A stretch of DNA of 64,000 bases from Stomoxys calcitrans (GCF_963082655.1 NC_081555.1:93264914-93328913); one strand, 5' to 3'. Shown: positions 33,241-45,688, counted from the first letter of the stretch. Numbers and translations are program-made. The notes: generated by a model not told the origin, from the letters alone.

Positions 33241-34495
33241 CAAATGGGGGCAGGCTTAAAACACCTCACTGATTCAAATTTCAGCGAAATTGGATAATAA
33301 TTAAAGCTTTTATGAACGTCCGACCCTTATCCGGCAGATCGGTCTATATGGAAGTTATATCTAAATGTATTCCGATCTGAACCATATTTAGGTCGGATAT
33401 CGGGAGACTTAAGACAACTCACTGCTTCAAATTTCAGTGCAATCAGCTGCAGCAGCTTTTATGAGTTCCAGACCTTTAATCGGCAGATCAGTCTATATGG
33501 TTGCTAAATCCAAATATCGTCCGATCTGAACCATACATAGGTCGTATGTAGGGAGGTTTAAAACCACTCACTGATTCAAATTTCAGCGAAATCGGGTGAT
33601 AAACAAAGCTTGGATGGGCTTTAGACCCTTCATAGGCAGATCGGTCTATATGACAGCTAGGTCTAAGTATAGTCCGATTTGAACCATATTTGAGTCGAAT
33701 AATGGGAGCCTTTAGTCAATTCACTGTTTTAAATTTCACCGAAATCGGGTTATAAATGCAGTTTTTATGACCCTTAGACCCCTAACCGCCAGATCGGTCT
33801 ATATGGCAGCTATATCTAAATATGGTCCGATCTGAACCATATTAAGGTCGGATGTTGAGAGGCCTAAAAATCGGGTAATAAATGCAGCTTTGATGGTTTC
33901 CAGACTTTAATCGGCAGATCAGTCTATATGGCAGCTAAATCCAAGAATAGTCTGATCTGAACCATACTAAGGTCGGATATCGGGAGGATTAAAACCACTC
34001 ACGGATTTAATTTTCAGCGAAATCGAGTAATAAATAAAGCTTTTATGGGCTTCGGACCCTTAATCGGCAGATCGGTCTGTAGCTGGCAGCTATATATAGT
34101 CCGATTTGAAAAATATTTAAGTTGGATGTCTGGAGGTCTATAACTACTCACTATTTTAAATTTCAGCGAACTCGGGTAATAAATGCAGCTTTTATGGGCG
34201 TCAGACCCTATATCAGCAGATCGGTCTATATAGTAGCTATATTCAAATATGGTCCAATTTGGCCCGTTTAAGAACTTAACCTGCGTGCAGCAAAACAACG
34301 TATCTGTGCCAACTTTCAGCTCAATATCTAAATTTTTGAAGGCTGTAGAGTGATTACAACAGACGGACGGACAGACGAACATACACATGGACAACGTTAA
34401 ATCGTCCGAAATATAATATACTTAATAGAGTCGGAAAAGGATGTTTCGAAGTGTTGCATGAATATACCCCCTGTCGCATGGTGGTTGGTATAAAA
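33241..34495 (+). mobile_element. Family A2 variant element
   Basis: These plus-strand units use ATCGGYMTATATGGYAGCTA and GTCGGATRTNGGGAGG blocks, a diverged A2. Some units are 153 bp (33486, 33639, 33792); others are shortened (about 125 and 148 bp). The tail has CAGACGGACGGACAGACG and ends GGTGGTTGGTATAAAAAA. Confidence 0.75.
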
Positions 34496-34734
34496 AAACT
34501 CGCGTAAATCGGCCCATAAATGACTGTTTGGAAATCAATTAAAAATTTGACATGCTAGAGGTGAACAACTTTTAAGCCCCATTGATCAGCCTTTGGACCT
34601 ATTAAGGTCCTCAAGTTTTGCAAACCTTCAACATTGACTATTTGAGGTTCGTATACATATGTATCTCTATCCGTTTAAAAGTCCTACAATTGTATCCAAG
34701 ATTTTTCGATTTGGCAACACTGTGCACTGTCACA
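34496..34734. other. Unassigned spacer
   Basis: No recognisable element or gene lies here. Confidence 0.35.
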
Positions 34735-34818
34735 CAATACCAGACTTGAATCAACCTAGGGGTGTGGAATGGAGAACAATAAAGGATTTTGTTAGTAGCA
34801 CGGAATTTCTGAAATAGA
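34735..34818 (+). pseudogene. LINE ORF2 C-terminal remnant
   Basis: The sequence encodes DLNQPRGVEWRTIKDFVSSTEFLK and a stop. It matches the last residues of the LINE at 11450-11525 (DMNQLRGMVLITIKDFVSSTEFL). Family A sequence begins right after the stop. Confidence 0.65.
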
Positions 34819-35462
34819 AAAGAATTGCGCCCTCTAGAGGCTCAAGACGTCTATTCGGGAGATCGGTTTCTATGGCGGCTAAATCAGGTTATAAGCTGAT
34901 ATAGACTATACTTGGCACAGTTGTTGGAAGTCATAACACAAGACATCATGCAAAAATTCAGCCAAATCGAATTAGAATTGCGCCCTCTAGAAGTTCTAGA
35001 AGTCAAGACCCAATGTCGGTTTATATGGCAGTTATATCAGGTTATGAACCGATTCAGACCATACCTGGCACAGTTGTCGGATGTGATACCAGAACACCAC
35101 GTGCACAATTTCAGCCAAATCGGATAAGAATTGCGACCTCTAGAAGCTCAAGAAGTCAAGACCCAAGATCGGTTTATATGGCAGCTACATCAAAACATGG
35201 ACCGATTTAGCCCATTTACGATCGCAACCGACCTACACTAATAGGAAGTATTTGTGCAAAATTTCAGGCGCCTGGCTTTACTCCTTCGAAAGTTAGCGAG
35301 ATTCTGACAGACGGACGGACGGACATGGCTATATCGACTTAAAATGTAATGACGATCAAGAATATATATTATTTATGGGGTCTTAGATGCATATTTCTAG
35401 GTGTTACAAACAGAATGACGAAATTAGTATATCCCCCATCCTATGCTGGAGGGTATAATTAT
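34819..35462 (+). mobile_element. Family A1 element without head
   Basis: Three plus-strand units (ATCGGTTTATATGGCAGTTA and similar) are followed by a short GACGGACGGACGG tract, the core AAGAATATATATTATTTATG and the closing TATGCTGGAGGGTATAATT. Confidence 0.75.
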
Positions 35463-36618
35463 AAAATTGCCATGCATTTTGCCTTTGATATCTATCTGAG
35501 GAGCAAAAAGGTTTTCGTATTTTGTGCACTCTCTTCTATTTAAAATTATTTTAGTGCACACTTTTCTATTAAAGAATGTATAATTTCATTATTTTTGCAA
35601 CTTTTTGTGCGAAAAATTAAAGAGTACGATTGTATTACAAAGTTTTAATTGAAATTATTGTTTGCCCTCCTTGTAACGATGTTGCATTTGATTTACAATT
35701 TTTCATTCCTCAAAGAGATTGCTTAAAACTTCATAAATGCTGTTACATAAATAAAAAGAAATCTCTAAAATAAAACTGGACATTCTGCTGATTTTAGTTG
35801 CTATAAAATATGGCGGGGTTAGTTTTTGTTTTTGCACTCTGAGCTTACACACAAGCTCAATGAAATGGTGATTTTACTCGCAGATTTTAAACTTTTCTCA
35901 AAGTTTTAACAAAAATGCATTAAAAATAGCCTATTATTGAAAGGATACGAAAAAGAATCTAAATTCCCAATGGTTTGAATTGTAACGCCCTACTTTCTGA
36001 TTGCGTTTTTTCATTTTTTATATGGAAATTACATCAAAGTTTTGAGTAATTGAGTTTTTGGAACGTCTTCTCCGTCCTTTTGGTTCATTGCAAACTTTTG
36101 CTTGCTTCATTCGATTGGTGGTATAATTTAAACGTCACAAACACGTAAAGCGCAAATCATTTTTACAAAATGAAAGAAAAAACATTTAATACATTGATGA
36201 AGGGAAAATATGTAAATTCTTTTTTCTCCTTCATGGCATACATCTTTCACATTGAAGTTAAGAGAAAGAAAAAAAAAAACTAAAAAAGGTTTCAAAGTGG
36301 TGGGCAAATGCATTTGCATATTTTTTACTCTAAAGTAAATTTAATTTTACAAAATTAATTTCAAAGTTGGTAACTGGAGGATTTAGAGAGGATGATTTAA
36401 AAGGTATGCTTATCATCTGACCTTTTGCTTGTGGTATCATAATTGGGCAAATTATTGAACTGAATCTGAACAAGCTAAAGAATATGAAAGAAATAACTTG
36501 TAAATCGTCACATCCCCTAATTAAGTCTTTAAAGTCTTCAAAAAAAAAAGAAGAACCTGTGCTGGAAATCCTTTTGGTTGACAGTGTGGGATACACATGC
36601 AACAGTTCGTTTATAGGA
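35463..36618. other. Unique AT-rich stretch
   Basis: There is no gene. It contains several T-rich and A-rich runs, and the frames are short and unconvincing. Confidence 0.5.
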
Positions 36619-36620
36619 TG

Positions 36621-36714
36621 CTAGCCTAAACGAGCCCGCTCCGCTGCGCCTTGTTTAACTCTCTAATATCCTTTTAGGGTGGGGACACTTCGACCTGAAT
36701 GCGGATATCGAATT
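36621..36714 (-). mobile_element. Family B 3' end, minus
   Basis: CTAG at 36621-36624 is followed by CCTAAACGAGCCCGCTCCGC and TGCGCCTTGTTTAACTC, the reversed 3' end of family B. A related truncated end is at 36886-36960. Confidence 0.6.
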
Positions 36715-37225
36715 CGTGCCATTGTAGTCTATGACGCTAAACGCTTTCGAATTCTGGGGAGAACATCGGACAAAGTGGTGTTTATCCCCTCTTAATGTTG
36801 GCGACATTTGCGAGGTACAATGCCATGCATGGTCATTTGAAAACTTTTCCCCAAAGAGTTTTTCAAAATTTCATTTCTATAAGAAACTAACCGAACCCGG
36901 TCCGCTCCGCTCCGCCTTTTTTAACTCTTTGGACACTTCGCCCTGAATGCGGATATCGAATTCGTGCCATTGTAGCCTATGATGTTGAAGGCGTTCGAAT
37001 CCTGGCGAGAACATCGGATACAGCGGTGTTTATCAGCTCTTAATGTTGGCGACATTTGCAAGGTACAATGCCATGCATGGTCATTTAAAAATTTTCCCCA
37101 AAGAGGTGTAGCACTGCGGGACGCCGTTCGGACTCGGCTATAAAAAAAGGTCCCTTATCATTGAGTTTTAACTTGAATTGGAAAGCACTCATTGAGGTGT
37201 GAGAATTTGCCTCTTCTCGATTTCT
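36715..37225 (+). mobile_element. Two SINE copies in a duplicated block
   Basis: Two similar blocks each hold the reversed family B end followed by a damaged SINE. The first SINE is at 36720-36860 (CTATGACGCTAAACGC, TTCGAATTCTGG, GGCGACATTTGCGAGG). The second is at 36968-37225 (GATGTTGAAGGCGTTCGAATCC, and the TTATCATTGAGTTTTAACTTG body). This suggests tandem duplication of about 250 bp. Confidence 0.55.
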
Positions 37226-37289
37226 GGTGGTAATGTTCTTCCTTAGGGTTATGTTCTCATTGAAGGAGTGATGGCACCTCAGACATTTC

Positions 37290-39295
37290 ACTCAGGTATA
37301 GATATCAAATTCGTGCTGCACTTCCAAATCCTTTCAATTTAAGCCCCATATTGCCTTGGCTGGTAAATATGAACCGTTTGGAGGGTGTTTTGGGGCTGGG
37401 GCGGCCACCGACACTTTACACTGAAAATAGATATCAAATTCGTTTTTTATTCCCAACGGAAATGAAATTCCGTTTAGGGGGTGCTTTAGGACGTACCCCA
37501 AAACACTTGGCTCCAAAATTGGATATTAAATTCGATTTCTACTCTCAAATACCTTTCATTCGAGTTACATATTATCATAATGGGTCAAATAATCCATTTG
37601 ACGTATATTTTGGGAGGAAAAGCGCCACCTAGACTGGAACGCAAATTTTAATGTCATATTCGTAATGTACTGCCTAATAGCTTTCATTAGAGTCCCATAT
37701 AACCATGGTCGACTTATATGCCCATTTAGGGGTATTTGGGGATGGGTGACCTCCCATTACTTGAACCTAATGTTTTATGTGATATTTGCCATATTTGTAA
37801 TTTACTGCCTAATACTTTTCATTTAAGTCCCATATTGAAATGAACTTCGAATTGATCTGTTTAGAGGAGTTTTTGGGTTAGGTAGGGGCCCGCTGGGTAC
37901 TTGGAGCCATATCTTAATACCATATTTGTGTTTTGGTCACCAATACATTTCATTTGATATCCTTATTGTGCCCATCGAACCACTTTCGGATATGGGTGGC
38001 GTTTTTGGGGTAAGGGGGAGAGTCCGCCTCCATACGATATCTAAAAATTATATAGCCTACGTTTCCTTCCAGACAAACGTACACAATCTCTGAAAAATTT
38101 AAGAAAATCGGCTCAGCCAAGTATCATATAGTCATAATGGGTCAAATGGCGTTTTTGACGTGTGGCATGACCCCCTATACTTCGATCTGATTTTGTATGC
38201 CCGATTCGAAATCAACTCCCGAATAACTTTCATTTGAGCCTCATATTGAAATGAACGTACAATATGTCTCTTTGGGGGAGTTTTGGGGTTGGGGCGACTC
38301 GATGGCTACTTAGACTCAAAATTCAACAACATATTCGTATTCTACTCTCCAATAACTTTCATTTGATACCTATATTGTCCCGATCGGTCCACTTTTGATT
38401 TTGGGTTGTGTTTTTGGCTTAAGGGGGAGGGTACGTCCCCCATCCGATACCAAAAAATTATAAAGCCTGTGCTTCCTTTCAGTATGAGAAAATTTCGAGA
38501 ATATCGGTTTTGCCGTTTTTCAGTCTATATGGAACAAACAAACAGAGTCTCATATATCCGTGATTGGCTAATGTGCCCATTTTGAGCGTTTTTGTGGGGG
38601 TGGGGTGCCCCCCTATATTTCGACATGAATTTGTATGCCAGATTCGTTATCTACTCCCGTACACTTTTCATTTGATACCCTTATTGTCCTCATCGGTCCA
38701 CTTTTGATTTTGGGTTGTGTTTTTGGGGTAACGGTGGAGGGTCCCCCCCTTTCGTTATCAATAAATTATAAAGCCTATTACTACTTACTGACCATATTCG
38801 CAATCTACTCCCGAATATCTTTCATTTGAGCCCCATATTGTCATGATTGTCAAATAAACCTATTTTAAGGGGTTTTGGGGCTGGGGCGGCTCCCCAGGTA
38901 CTTGGACCCAATTTCTATTATGAAATTCGTAGTCTACTCTTGAATACCTTTCATTTGAATCCCATATTGTCCCGATCGGTCCACTTTTATTTTTGGGTTG
39001 TACTTTTGGGGTAAGGGGGAGGGTCCGCTCCCCTCCCGATATCAAAAAATTATATGGCACATGTTTCCTTCCAAACCCACCTACACAGTCTGTAAAAATT
39101 TCGAGAAAATCGGTTCTGCCGTTTTTCAGTCTATACGGAACAAACAAACCGAGTCCCATATATCCGTGATTGGCTAATGTGCCCATTATGGGCGTTTTTG
39201 TTGGGGTGGGGTTACCCTCTATATTTCCACATGAATTTGTATGCCAGATTCGTTATCTACTCTCGCATACTTTTCATTTATACCCACATTGATCT
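37290..39295 (-). mobile_element. Family B array, minus
   Basis: This is a 2-kb minus-oriented array with TCATTTGAGCCCCATATTG, GTCCACTTTTGATTTTGGG and TTACTCTCCAATACC-type blocks. It also holds repeated head-like pieces (AAAATCGGTTCTGCCGTTTTT near 39108, and near 38500), so several head fragments are interspersed with array units. Confidence 0.7.
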
Positions 39296-40150
39296 TATCG
39301 TCTGTCTGTCGAAAGCACGCTTACTTTCGAAGGAGTAAAGCTAGCCGCTTGAAATTTTGCACAAATAATTCTTATTAGTGTAGGTCGGTTGGGATTGTAA
39401 ATGGGCTATATCGGTCTACCTAAACCGATCTGGGATCTTGAATTTTTAAGCCGCTAAAGTGCACAATTCTTATCCGATTTGGCTGAAATATTGCACGACG
39501 TGTTTTGTTATGTCTTCCAACAACTGTATTAAGAATGGTTCAAATCGGTAAATAACCTGATATAGCTGCCATATAAACCGATCTGGGGTCTTGACTTCTT
39601 GAGCCTCTAGAGGACGCAATTATTAATCGATTTGGCTGAAATTTTGCAAGAGGTGTTTCATTATGACTTTCAACAACTGTGCTATGTATGGTTCAAATCG
39701 GTTTATAACCTGATATAGCCGTCATATAAACCGATCTTGGGTCTTGACTTCTTGAGCCTTTAGAGGACGCAATTCTTATCCGATTTAGCTGAAATTTTGT
39801 ACAGCGGCTTCTGTCATGACCTTAATCGAAAATGGCATGAATCGGTTGTCAGCCTAATGCAGCTCCCCTATAAACCGACCTCCCTAGTTTACTTTTTCAG
39901 CACCTAAATTGCGCAATTCTTACCAGATTTGGCTGAAATTTTACACAATGACTTCTACTATGGTCTCCAATATTCAGTTCAATTATGGTCCGAAATGAAC
40001 CATAACTTGATATTGTTCCAATTACATAGCAATTCTTATCTTTTATCCTGTGATTGCCTAAAAAGAGATACCGTGGCAAGAGCTCGACAAATGCGATCCA
40101 TGGTGGAGGGTATATAAGATTCGGCCCGGCCGAACTTAGGACGTTTTTAC
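39296..40150 (-). mobile_element. Family A1 element, minus
   Basis: The tail side is truncated just outside the GTCTGTCTGTC tract. About four units follow, with a 153-bp step between the marks at 39578 and 39731. The head has ATGGTGGAGGGTATATAAG, the palindrome TTCGGCCCGGCCGAA (perfect apart from the centre) and GACGTTTTTACTTG. Confidence 0.8.
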
Positions 40151-41231
40151 TTGATTTGTTTTCTTTTTTTGAGAAATTTAAAATTTTATTTATTTTTTTT
40201 TTCTTCGAAAGACGAACGCACTCTAATGCACATCGTAACAGACCTATCACTTGAATAGTCATGAGATATGATGCCATGTTCGTTCATAATGTCGTTTAAA
40301 ATGTCATGCATGATTTTCGCGACAACTATTTGAAAATGTCCTCAACGATTTATGTGCTGGCGGCTATATGTCTTTAACGATTTCATATGGTCACGCACCC
40401 TTCTTTGACGATGCGGCCTGCTAAGAAGTTCCTTTTTTGTCTAATATCCAGCAAACTTCTCACATAAAATGACGCAATAATTTCTTTTTTTTCACTTGTA
40501 ATAAAGTATTATTTCATCCCCTGTAGTAAAACTTGGTAGCCTTGAATATTATTTTGCCATAAAGAGCACAAACACCTATTATCCATTTCTAGGTGTCGCA
40601 GGTGTTCCAGAAAATCAAATTCACATCTTTAACATTTCCTTATAAACCTGCGCTGTCCACATTTCTGCCTATAATTATGTGATTATTTGGTTATTAATTT
40701 GTTGCTTTGGCACTAATTGTGCCAATACAGCCACTACCGCCAGTCACTCCCTCCCCATTTCACACCCAAATTAAGTCATAATAGCTACCAAACAATTATC
40801 GTTTGCCGCTGGCAAATACGCTTTGACTGTGGCTTTCCCATTTCACCGACTAGAGCCAGTTGCTATCGAGCAAACTCATAAAATTAATAAGCCGTAAATT
40901 ATATTTCACATTCCGTTGATTTCCCGCAATTCACATCTTCCATTGTGTTTGCCTAATTTGAGAGAAATAATAAAGTGTGCAAATCTTCCAACCGCCTAAC
41001 ACCATTGAACACCCCCCAAAAAGTGGTTTCTACAAAGATTTTGGCAAATATTCAAAGATATAAAGAATTAAATTTCAAAACTATTAAAGAGCAAACATTC
41101 CAGGCGGTTTAGAGAATCAACAACAGCCTTTAAGGCAATTCATGAACTTTGGAGGTTCATATTTCAGAAAGCAAAGGTGGTGTGAAGGTATGTTTTTAAT
41201 CAGAACATTTATGGAAGAAGAATCATTTGGA
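40151..41231. other. Unique stretch
   Basis: No gene was recognised. Base composition from 40680 to 40930 is more balanced than elsewhere, but there is no convincing ORF or splice pair. Confidence 0.45.
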
Positions 41232-41523
41232 ATAAGTAACAAGGAAAAGCGTACTAAGTTCGGTCGGGCCGAATCTTAGGAACCCACCAGCATGGATTCT
41301 GGTAAAATATGGGAGCTATATCTGGTTATAGACCGATTTGGACAGTACTTGGCACAGCTGTTGAGAGTCATAACAGAAGACTATGTGCAAAACTTATGTC
41401 AAATCGGACAAAAATTTCGGATTCCAGGGGCTTAAGAAGTCAAATCGGGAGATCGGTTTATATGGGAGCTATATCAGGTTAAAGACCAATTTAGACCGTA
41501 CATAGCACAGTTGTTGGAATCCA
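41232..41523 (+). mobile_element. Family A1 head and first units
   Basis: The head (AACAAGGAAAAGCGTACTAAG, palindrome TTCGGTCGGGCCGAA, inverted repeat altered to AGGAACCCACCAGCATGG) plus two units end at TTGGAATCCATAAC. A 12-bp microsatellite starts there. Confidence 0.75.
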
Positions 41524-41884
41524 TAACGTCCGTCCGTCCTTCCGTCCGTCCTTCCGTCCGTCCTTCCGTCCGTCCTTCCGTCCGTCCTTCCGTCCGACCT
41601 TACGTCCGTCCTTCCGTCCGTCCTTCCGTCCGACCTTACGTCCGTCCTTCCGTCCGTCCTTCCGTCCGTCCTTCCGTCCTTCCTTCCGTCCGTCCGTCCT
41701 TCCGTCCGTCCGTCCTTCCGTCCGTCCGTTCTTTCGTCCGTCCTTCCGTCCGTTCTTCCGTCCGTCCTTCCGTCCGTCCTTCCGTCCGTCCTTCCGTCCG
41801 TCCTTCCGTCCGTCCTTCCGTCCGTCCTTCCGTCCGTCCTTCCGTCCGTCCTTCCGTCCGTCCTTCCGTCCGTCCTTCCGTCCG
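41524..41884. repeat. 12-bp microsatellite CCGTCCGTCCTT
   Basis: This is a tract of about 360 bp with a main period of 12 bp (CCGTCCGTCCTT), with a few CGAC, TTAC and GTTC variants in its middle. It is stop-free in several frames and produces long false ORFs on both strands, some of which run into flanking sequence. Confidence 0.95.
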
Positions 41885-42170
41885 CGGCGAACATCGATTT
41901 GGGACATTTCCTTGTTGCAGCAAAGGTTCGCACACGTCAGGTGACAAAGGCATACTCCACTCGGCTGACCCTAAAAGTCGGCTGAAAGTATAGCACAGCA
42001 CAGCACAATGGCAAAGCATTACACACTCCTTAGAAAAAACCGCTACATCCGCACTTGGGAACCAAAAGCCTCCCCCAAGGAACACATGGTACGAACAGGA
42101 GTGCCAAAAATTTACTGAAGCCAAGAATGCGGCATACATACATACATAACAGTCAGTAGAAACGCGACAG

Positions 42171-43268
42171 ATGAAGGATAGGTATCGGGAAAAAAGGATG
42201 GAGGAGAAACGTTTATTCAGCAGAAAGAAAAAGCAAATGGAAAGACGTGAGTGCGAGCGCATTGAGATGTACAAGAGTCAGAATGAAGTACGGAAATTCT
42301 ATCAAAGAATTAAACTTCAAACCGATGGATTTGGTGCAGGCACATCCTACTGCAGAGATAAAGAAGGAAATCTGGTAACTGACACAGATACCATGCTGAG
42401 GATATGGAAAGAACATTTTACCCAACTGCTAGTGTCCGACGATGGCGGCGAAGAGGATACCGCAGAACCAATCCTTGATGATGGTATAGAATGTTTACCT
42501 TCTACTCAGAATGAGGTCCAAGTACCAGTGACCCGACTAAAGAACAACAAGGCAGCAGGAGCCGACGGGTTACCGGCTGAACTATTTAAGACCAGAGGCG
42601 ACACGCTGATAAGGCGTATGCATCAGCTTATCTGGCTAGAAGAACGCATAACCGATGATTGGAACCTCAGCATACTATGCCCCATACACAAGAAAGGGGA
42701 CAAGATGGCATATGCCAAATACAGAGGAATAAGTCTCCTCCCCATCGCATACAAGATATTCTCGAGCGTACTGTGTGAAAGATTAAAACCTAAAGTCAAT
42801 GAGATAATTGGGCCCTATCAATGCGGCTTGAGACCAGGTAAATCCACCCTAGACCAGATATTCACACTGCGCCAAATCCTGGAAAAGACCCGAGAAGGTT
42901 TAATCAACACCTATCATCTCTTTGTTGACTACAAAGCCGCCTTCGATACTCCATTACGTTCAAAGGTATTTCAAGCCATGTCTGAGTTTGGTATTCCTGC
43001 AAAATCAATAAGACTCTGCAGGATGACACTTGCTGATACGCGTTCCTCAGTAAGAATAGGAAAGAATCTCTCCGAACCATTTAATACCAAACGCGGTTTC
43101 AGACTAGGAGACAGCCTATCGTGTGATCTCTTTAATATCCTACTGGAGAAGATTATACGAGATGCAGATGTGAATAGATATGGCGCATTAATCACAAGAG
43201 AACACATGCTACTTGCCTATGTCGAAGACATCGATACCATAGCTCGGTCACCGGAAGTAGTAACATAA
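42171..43268 (+). pseudogene. RTE-like reverse transcriptase, copy 1
   Basis: The 365-aa open frame contains a Lys/Arg/Glu-rich linker (1-50), then RT blocks: KNNKAAGADGLPAEL (124-138), YRGISLLPI (184-192), FVDYKAAFD (251-259), RLGDSLSCDLFN (311-322) and the catalytic site. That site reads YVED (350-353) in place of YADD, so one catalytic Asp is lost. The frame stops early at GTAGTAACATAA, where copy 2 reads GTAACTGCAGC. It shares long near-identical stretches with 51419-52860. The likely original function is target-primed reverse transcription. Confidence 0.85.
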
Positions 43269-44030
43269 GCCTTTGAAAGAATCGAAAGAGAGTCAGTGAA
43301 AATGGGTTTGGCAGTAAATGGAGATAAGACGAAATGGATGGTTTCCACTCCCAAAAAGCCTTGCACAACCGAGCAGATAAAGAAAATGGAGAAAGTTGGG
43401 AACCACAACTTTGAGACAGTCAGTAACTATGACTACCTCGGCACCGCCGTAACCTAAACGAATGACACCAGTTTTGAGATTAAGCGAAGAATACTACTGC
43501 CAAACAGATGCTACTTTGGACTAAGTAAGCAGTTTAGACACATGGCCACCTCTCGACAGACGAAGATCACACTTTACAAGACACTGATACTACCCGTGCT
43601 GTTATATGGTTCTGAGGCATGAGTACTTGTGATAGCAAATGAGGCAGTGCTTGGAGTATTTGAGAGAATGATTCTTCGTAAAATATAGGGATTGCGTTAA
43701 TGGAAAATATAGGCGACATATGAACCACGAGCTGTATGGCAACGATAGCATAGTCACACGCATCAAAATACAACGACTGCATTGGCTAGGTCATGTTGTC
43801 AGAATGAATAAAGAAGCTCCAGCAAAGAAGTCTTTTGAAGACAAACACGGTGGTACACGCAAACCGGGAATACCAAAAGCCCGATAGAAAGATCAAGTTG
43901 TGGGAGACACCTCGAAACTTGGTGTCAGAGATTTTATTGTAGAATGAGCGCAGAAGATCGAGGCGCTTGGAACGCTATTCTATGTTCGGCTAGTGGAACA
44001 AATATTCTGTCATAGCCAATTAAAGTAAAG
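43269..44030 (+). pseudogene. RTE-like ORF C-terminal region
   Basis: With stops and frameshifts, this continues the copy 1 ORF: SVKMGLAVNGDKTKWMVS, IKRRILLPNRCYFGLSKQF, TLYKTLILPVLLYGSEA and, near the end, RGAWNAILCSASGTNIL. These are the thumb and C-terminal blocks of this LINE group. Confidence 0.75.
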
Positions 44031-44052
44031 TAAGAATACTACCTACCTTGAA

Positions 44053-44334
44053 GGCCACCGTAGCGCAGAGGTTAGTATGTCCGCCTATGACGCTGAAAGC
44101 CTGGGTTCGAATCCTGGCGAGACCATCAGAAAAAATTTTCAGTGGTGGTTTTCCCCTCTGGCAACATTTGTGAGGTACTATGCAATGTAAAACTTCTCTC
44201 CAAAGAGGTGTCATAATGCGGCACCCCGTTCGGACTCGGATTGAGCTTAAAATTTAAATCGGACTGCATTCATTGATATGTGAGAATTTTGCCCTTGTTT
44301 CTTAGTGGAATGTTCATGGGCCAAATTTGCATTT
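44053..44334 (+). mobile_element. tRNA-derived SINE, best copy
   Basis: This is the clearest SINE. The tRNA-like head at 44053-44126 has an A box (TAGCGCAGAGG, 44061-44071) and a B box (GGTTCGAATCC, 44104-44114), the internal pol III promoter. A family-specific body follows (GGTGGTTTTCCCCTC, GGCAACATTTGTGAGG, CGTTCGGACTCGG, GGAATGTTCATGGG). The tRNA of origin cannot be named. At least eight other copies are in the window. It inserted just after the RTE tail. Confidence 0.85.
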
Positions 44335-45688
44335 GCAATAATACTACCATTGCGTTTTTCAAGCCGAAAGGCATCCGTTTGAATTGGTCACAAACACTTT
44401 GAATTTTCTATTACTTTCCACAATCGTAATATGTTCAAATCTATGTAATTCTATTAAACAGTTAAAAAAATACCTTCGCAATTCAAAAGTAGCCCTTAAC
44501 AATTAAATCAATCCTGAACGATATTAAATTTTTAATTTCCATAACGAGAATTGATATCCTGCCATAGAAATTTCACTACTCTATACGCATGTTACTGATT
44601 TTCAATTTGGCTGAATGTGGGCGAATGCCTCAATAACAGAATGATGCAATTTTTCTCTAGCCATATTACAAATGAAATTCCAAATTCAATTGTGGACAAT
44701 ACCATGGCAAAATAGTGAAGTAGAGAGGAGTGAGGGGCGAAAAAGCCCATCTGCAACAAATCATTTAAACTGATATTGATTTAATGCAATTATTTGGCTA
44801 TTCGTTGAATAGTGAGCGTTCGCGTTAGCGTTCTCATGTTTGTGTTTGAATTGATTAATGGCTACAATTTTTAAATCGCTTTTAAATACAGACGAACTGC
44901 AATAAAAACAAAACAAAAAGGACCAAACCTTTACACTGCTTGGCCATAAAGGCATAAAGGAACCAGCCACCAGCAGCCAGCACATATGCAATAGGTAACA
45001 ATGCCAATTTCTGGCCATTGGCGAAATGCAAGGACTCCGGCAAAGAAAGGTGGGGGACCAGGGAAGAGAAATATGACATAAATTCATAACCATTGGCTTT
45101 AAGTCGAGCATGAGCTCTTGCTCCCCTTGACGGTAGTCACACAGACATCCCCGAAATCCACAACTATGAATGCAATGTGTGTTGCTGTTGGAGTCTTTTT
45201 GTCCTTCGAATTTTGAATTTCAATTGAAAACGTTTCTGCGGTTCACATGTGGAGGGAAGAGGGAGTTTTCTTTTATGTTTTCATTGGCCATGACAAATGC
45301 AGGTATAAATACTGGGATTGTGGGTGCTTTAACAATCAGCTAACAAAGTCCTATGAACCATTTTACCCAAGTAAAGGAGAAGGAATTTTGAGCTTTGGCT
45401 CAGGAACATTCTTTTGCCATTTAAGGCCGATACTTTAAGATCACTGTTACTGCTTTTATTCAAAGTTTTTGAGGTTCATATAATGATGGCATCACATAAT
45501 TTTCTTTTGGCCATTTTTTTATGGAATAGCCCATATTTTGGGTTAGAATCGTTTTCAAAAACAGAATATATTTGTAAATACAAAAGGCATACAATTTCAA
45601 ATAGTTTATATTTCATAGTGAAAACCACTAAAACTACTCTACATGGGTACTTACAAAAGTTTCTTACATTTTAGACAGATTTTGATAA
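44335..45688. other. Unique stretch
   Basis: No gene was recognised. A minus-strand frame at 44761-45111 and small plus frames at 45247-45674 lack domain features and sit in AT-rich DNA. Confidence 0.5.

Larger units (their letters stand above)
41885..44035 (+). mobile_element. RTE-like LINE, copy 1
   Basis: The left edge starts inside the endonuclease's last motif (the CTTGTTGCAGCAAAGGTTCG segment, equal to 51110 in copy 2). Linker and RT follow, then a long C-terminal region with stops and frameshifts, including RNRGAWNAILCSASG-like text. The 3' end is a short GTAAAGTAAG-type tail near 44030, typical of simple-repeat tails. The endonuclease is almost all lost. Confidence 0.8.

Noticed and set aside
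41469..42274. Long overlapping ORFs on both strands (up to 212 aa)
   Set aside because: They are translations of the 12-bp microsatellite (repeating GRKD, RTDG, PSVR), with tails running into LINE sequence. They are not genes.
44761..45111. 116-aa minus-strand ORF
   Set aside because: No recognisable domain; it includes an Asn/Ala/His low-complexity stretch and overlaps AT-rich unique DNA. It cannot be told from chance.
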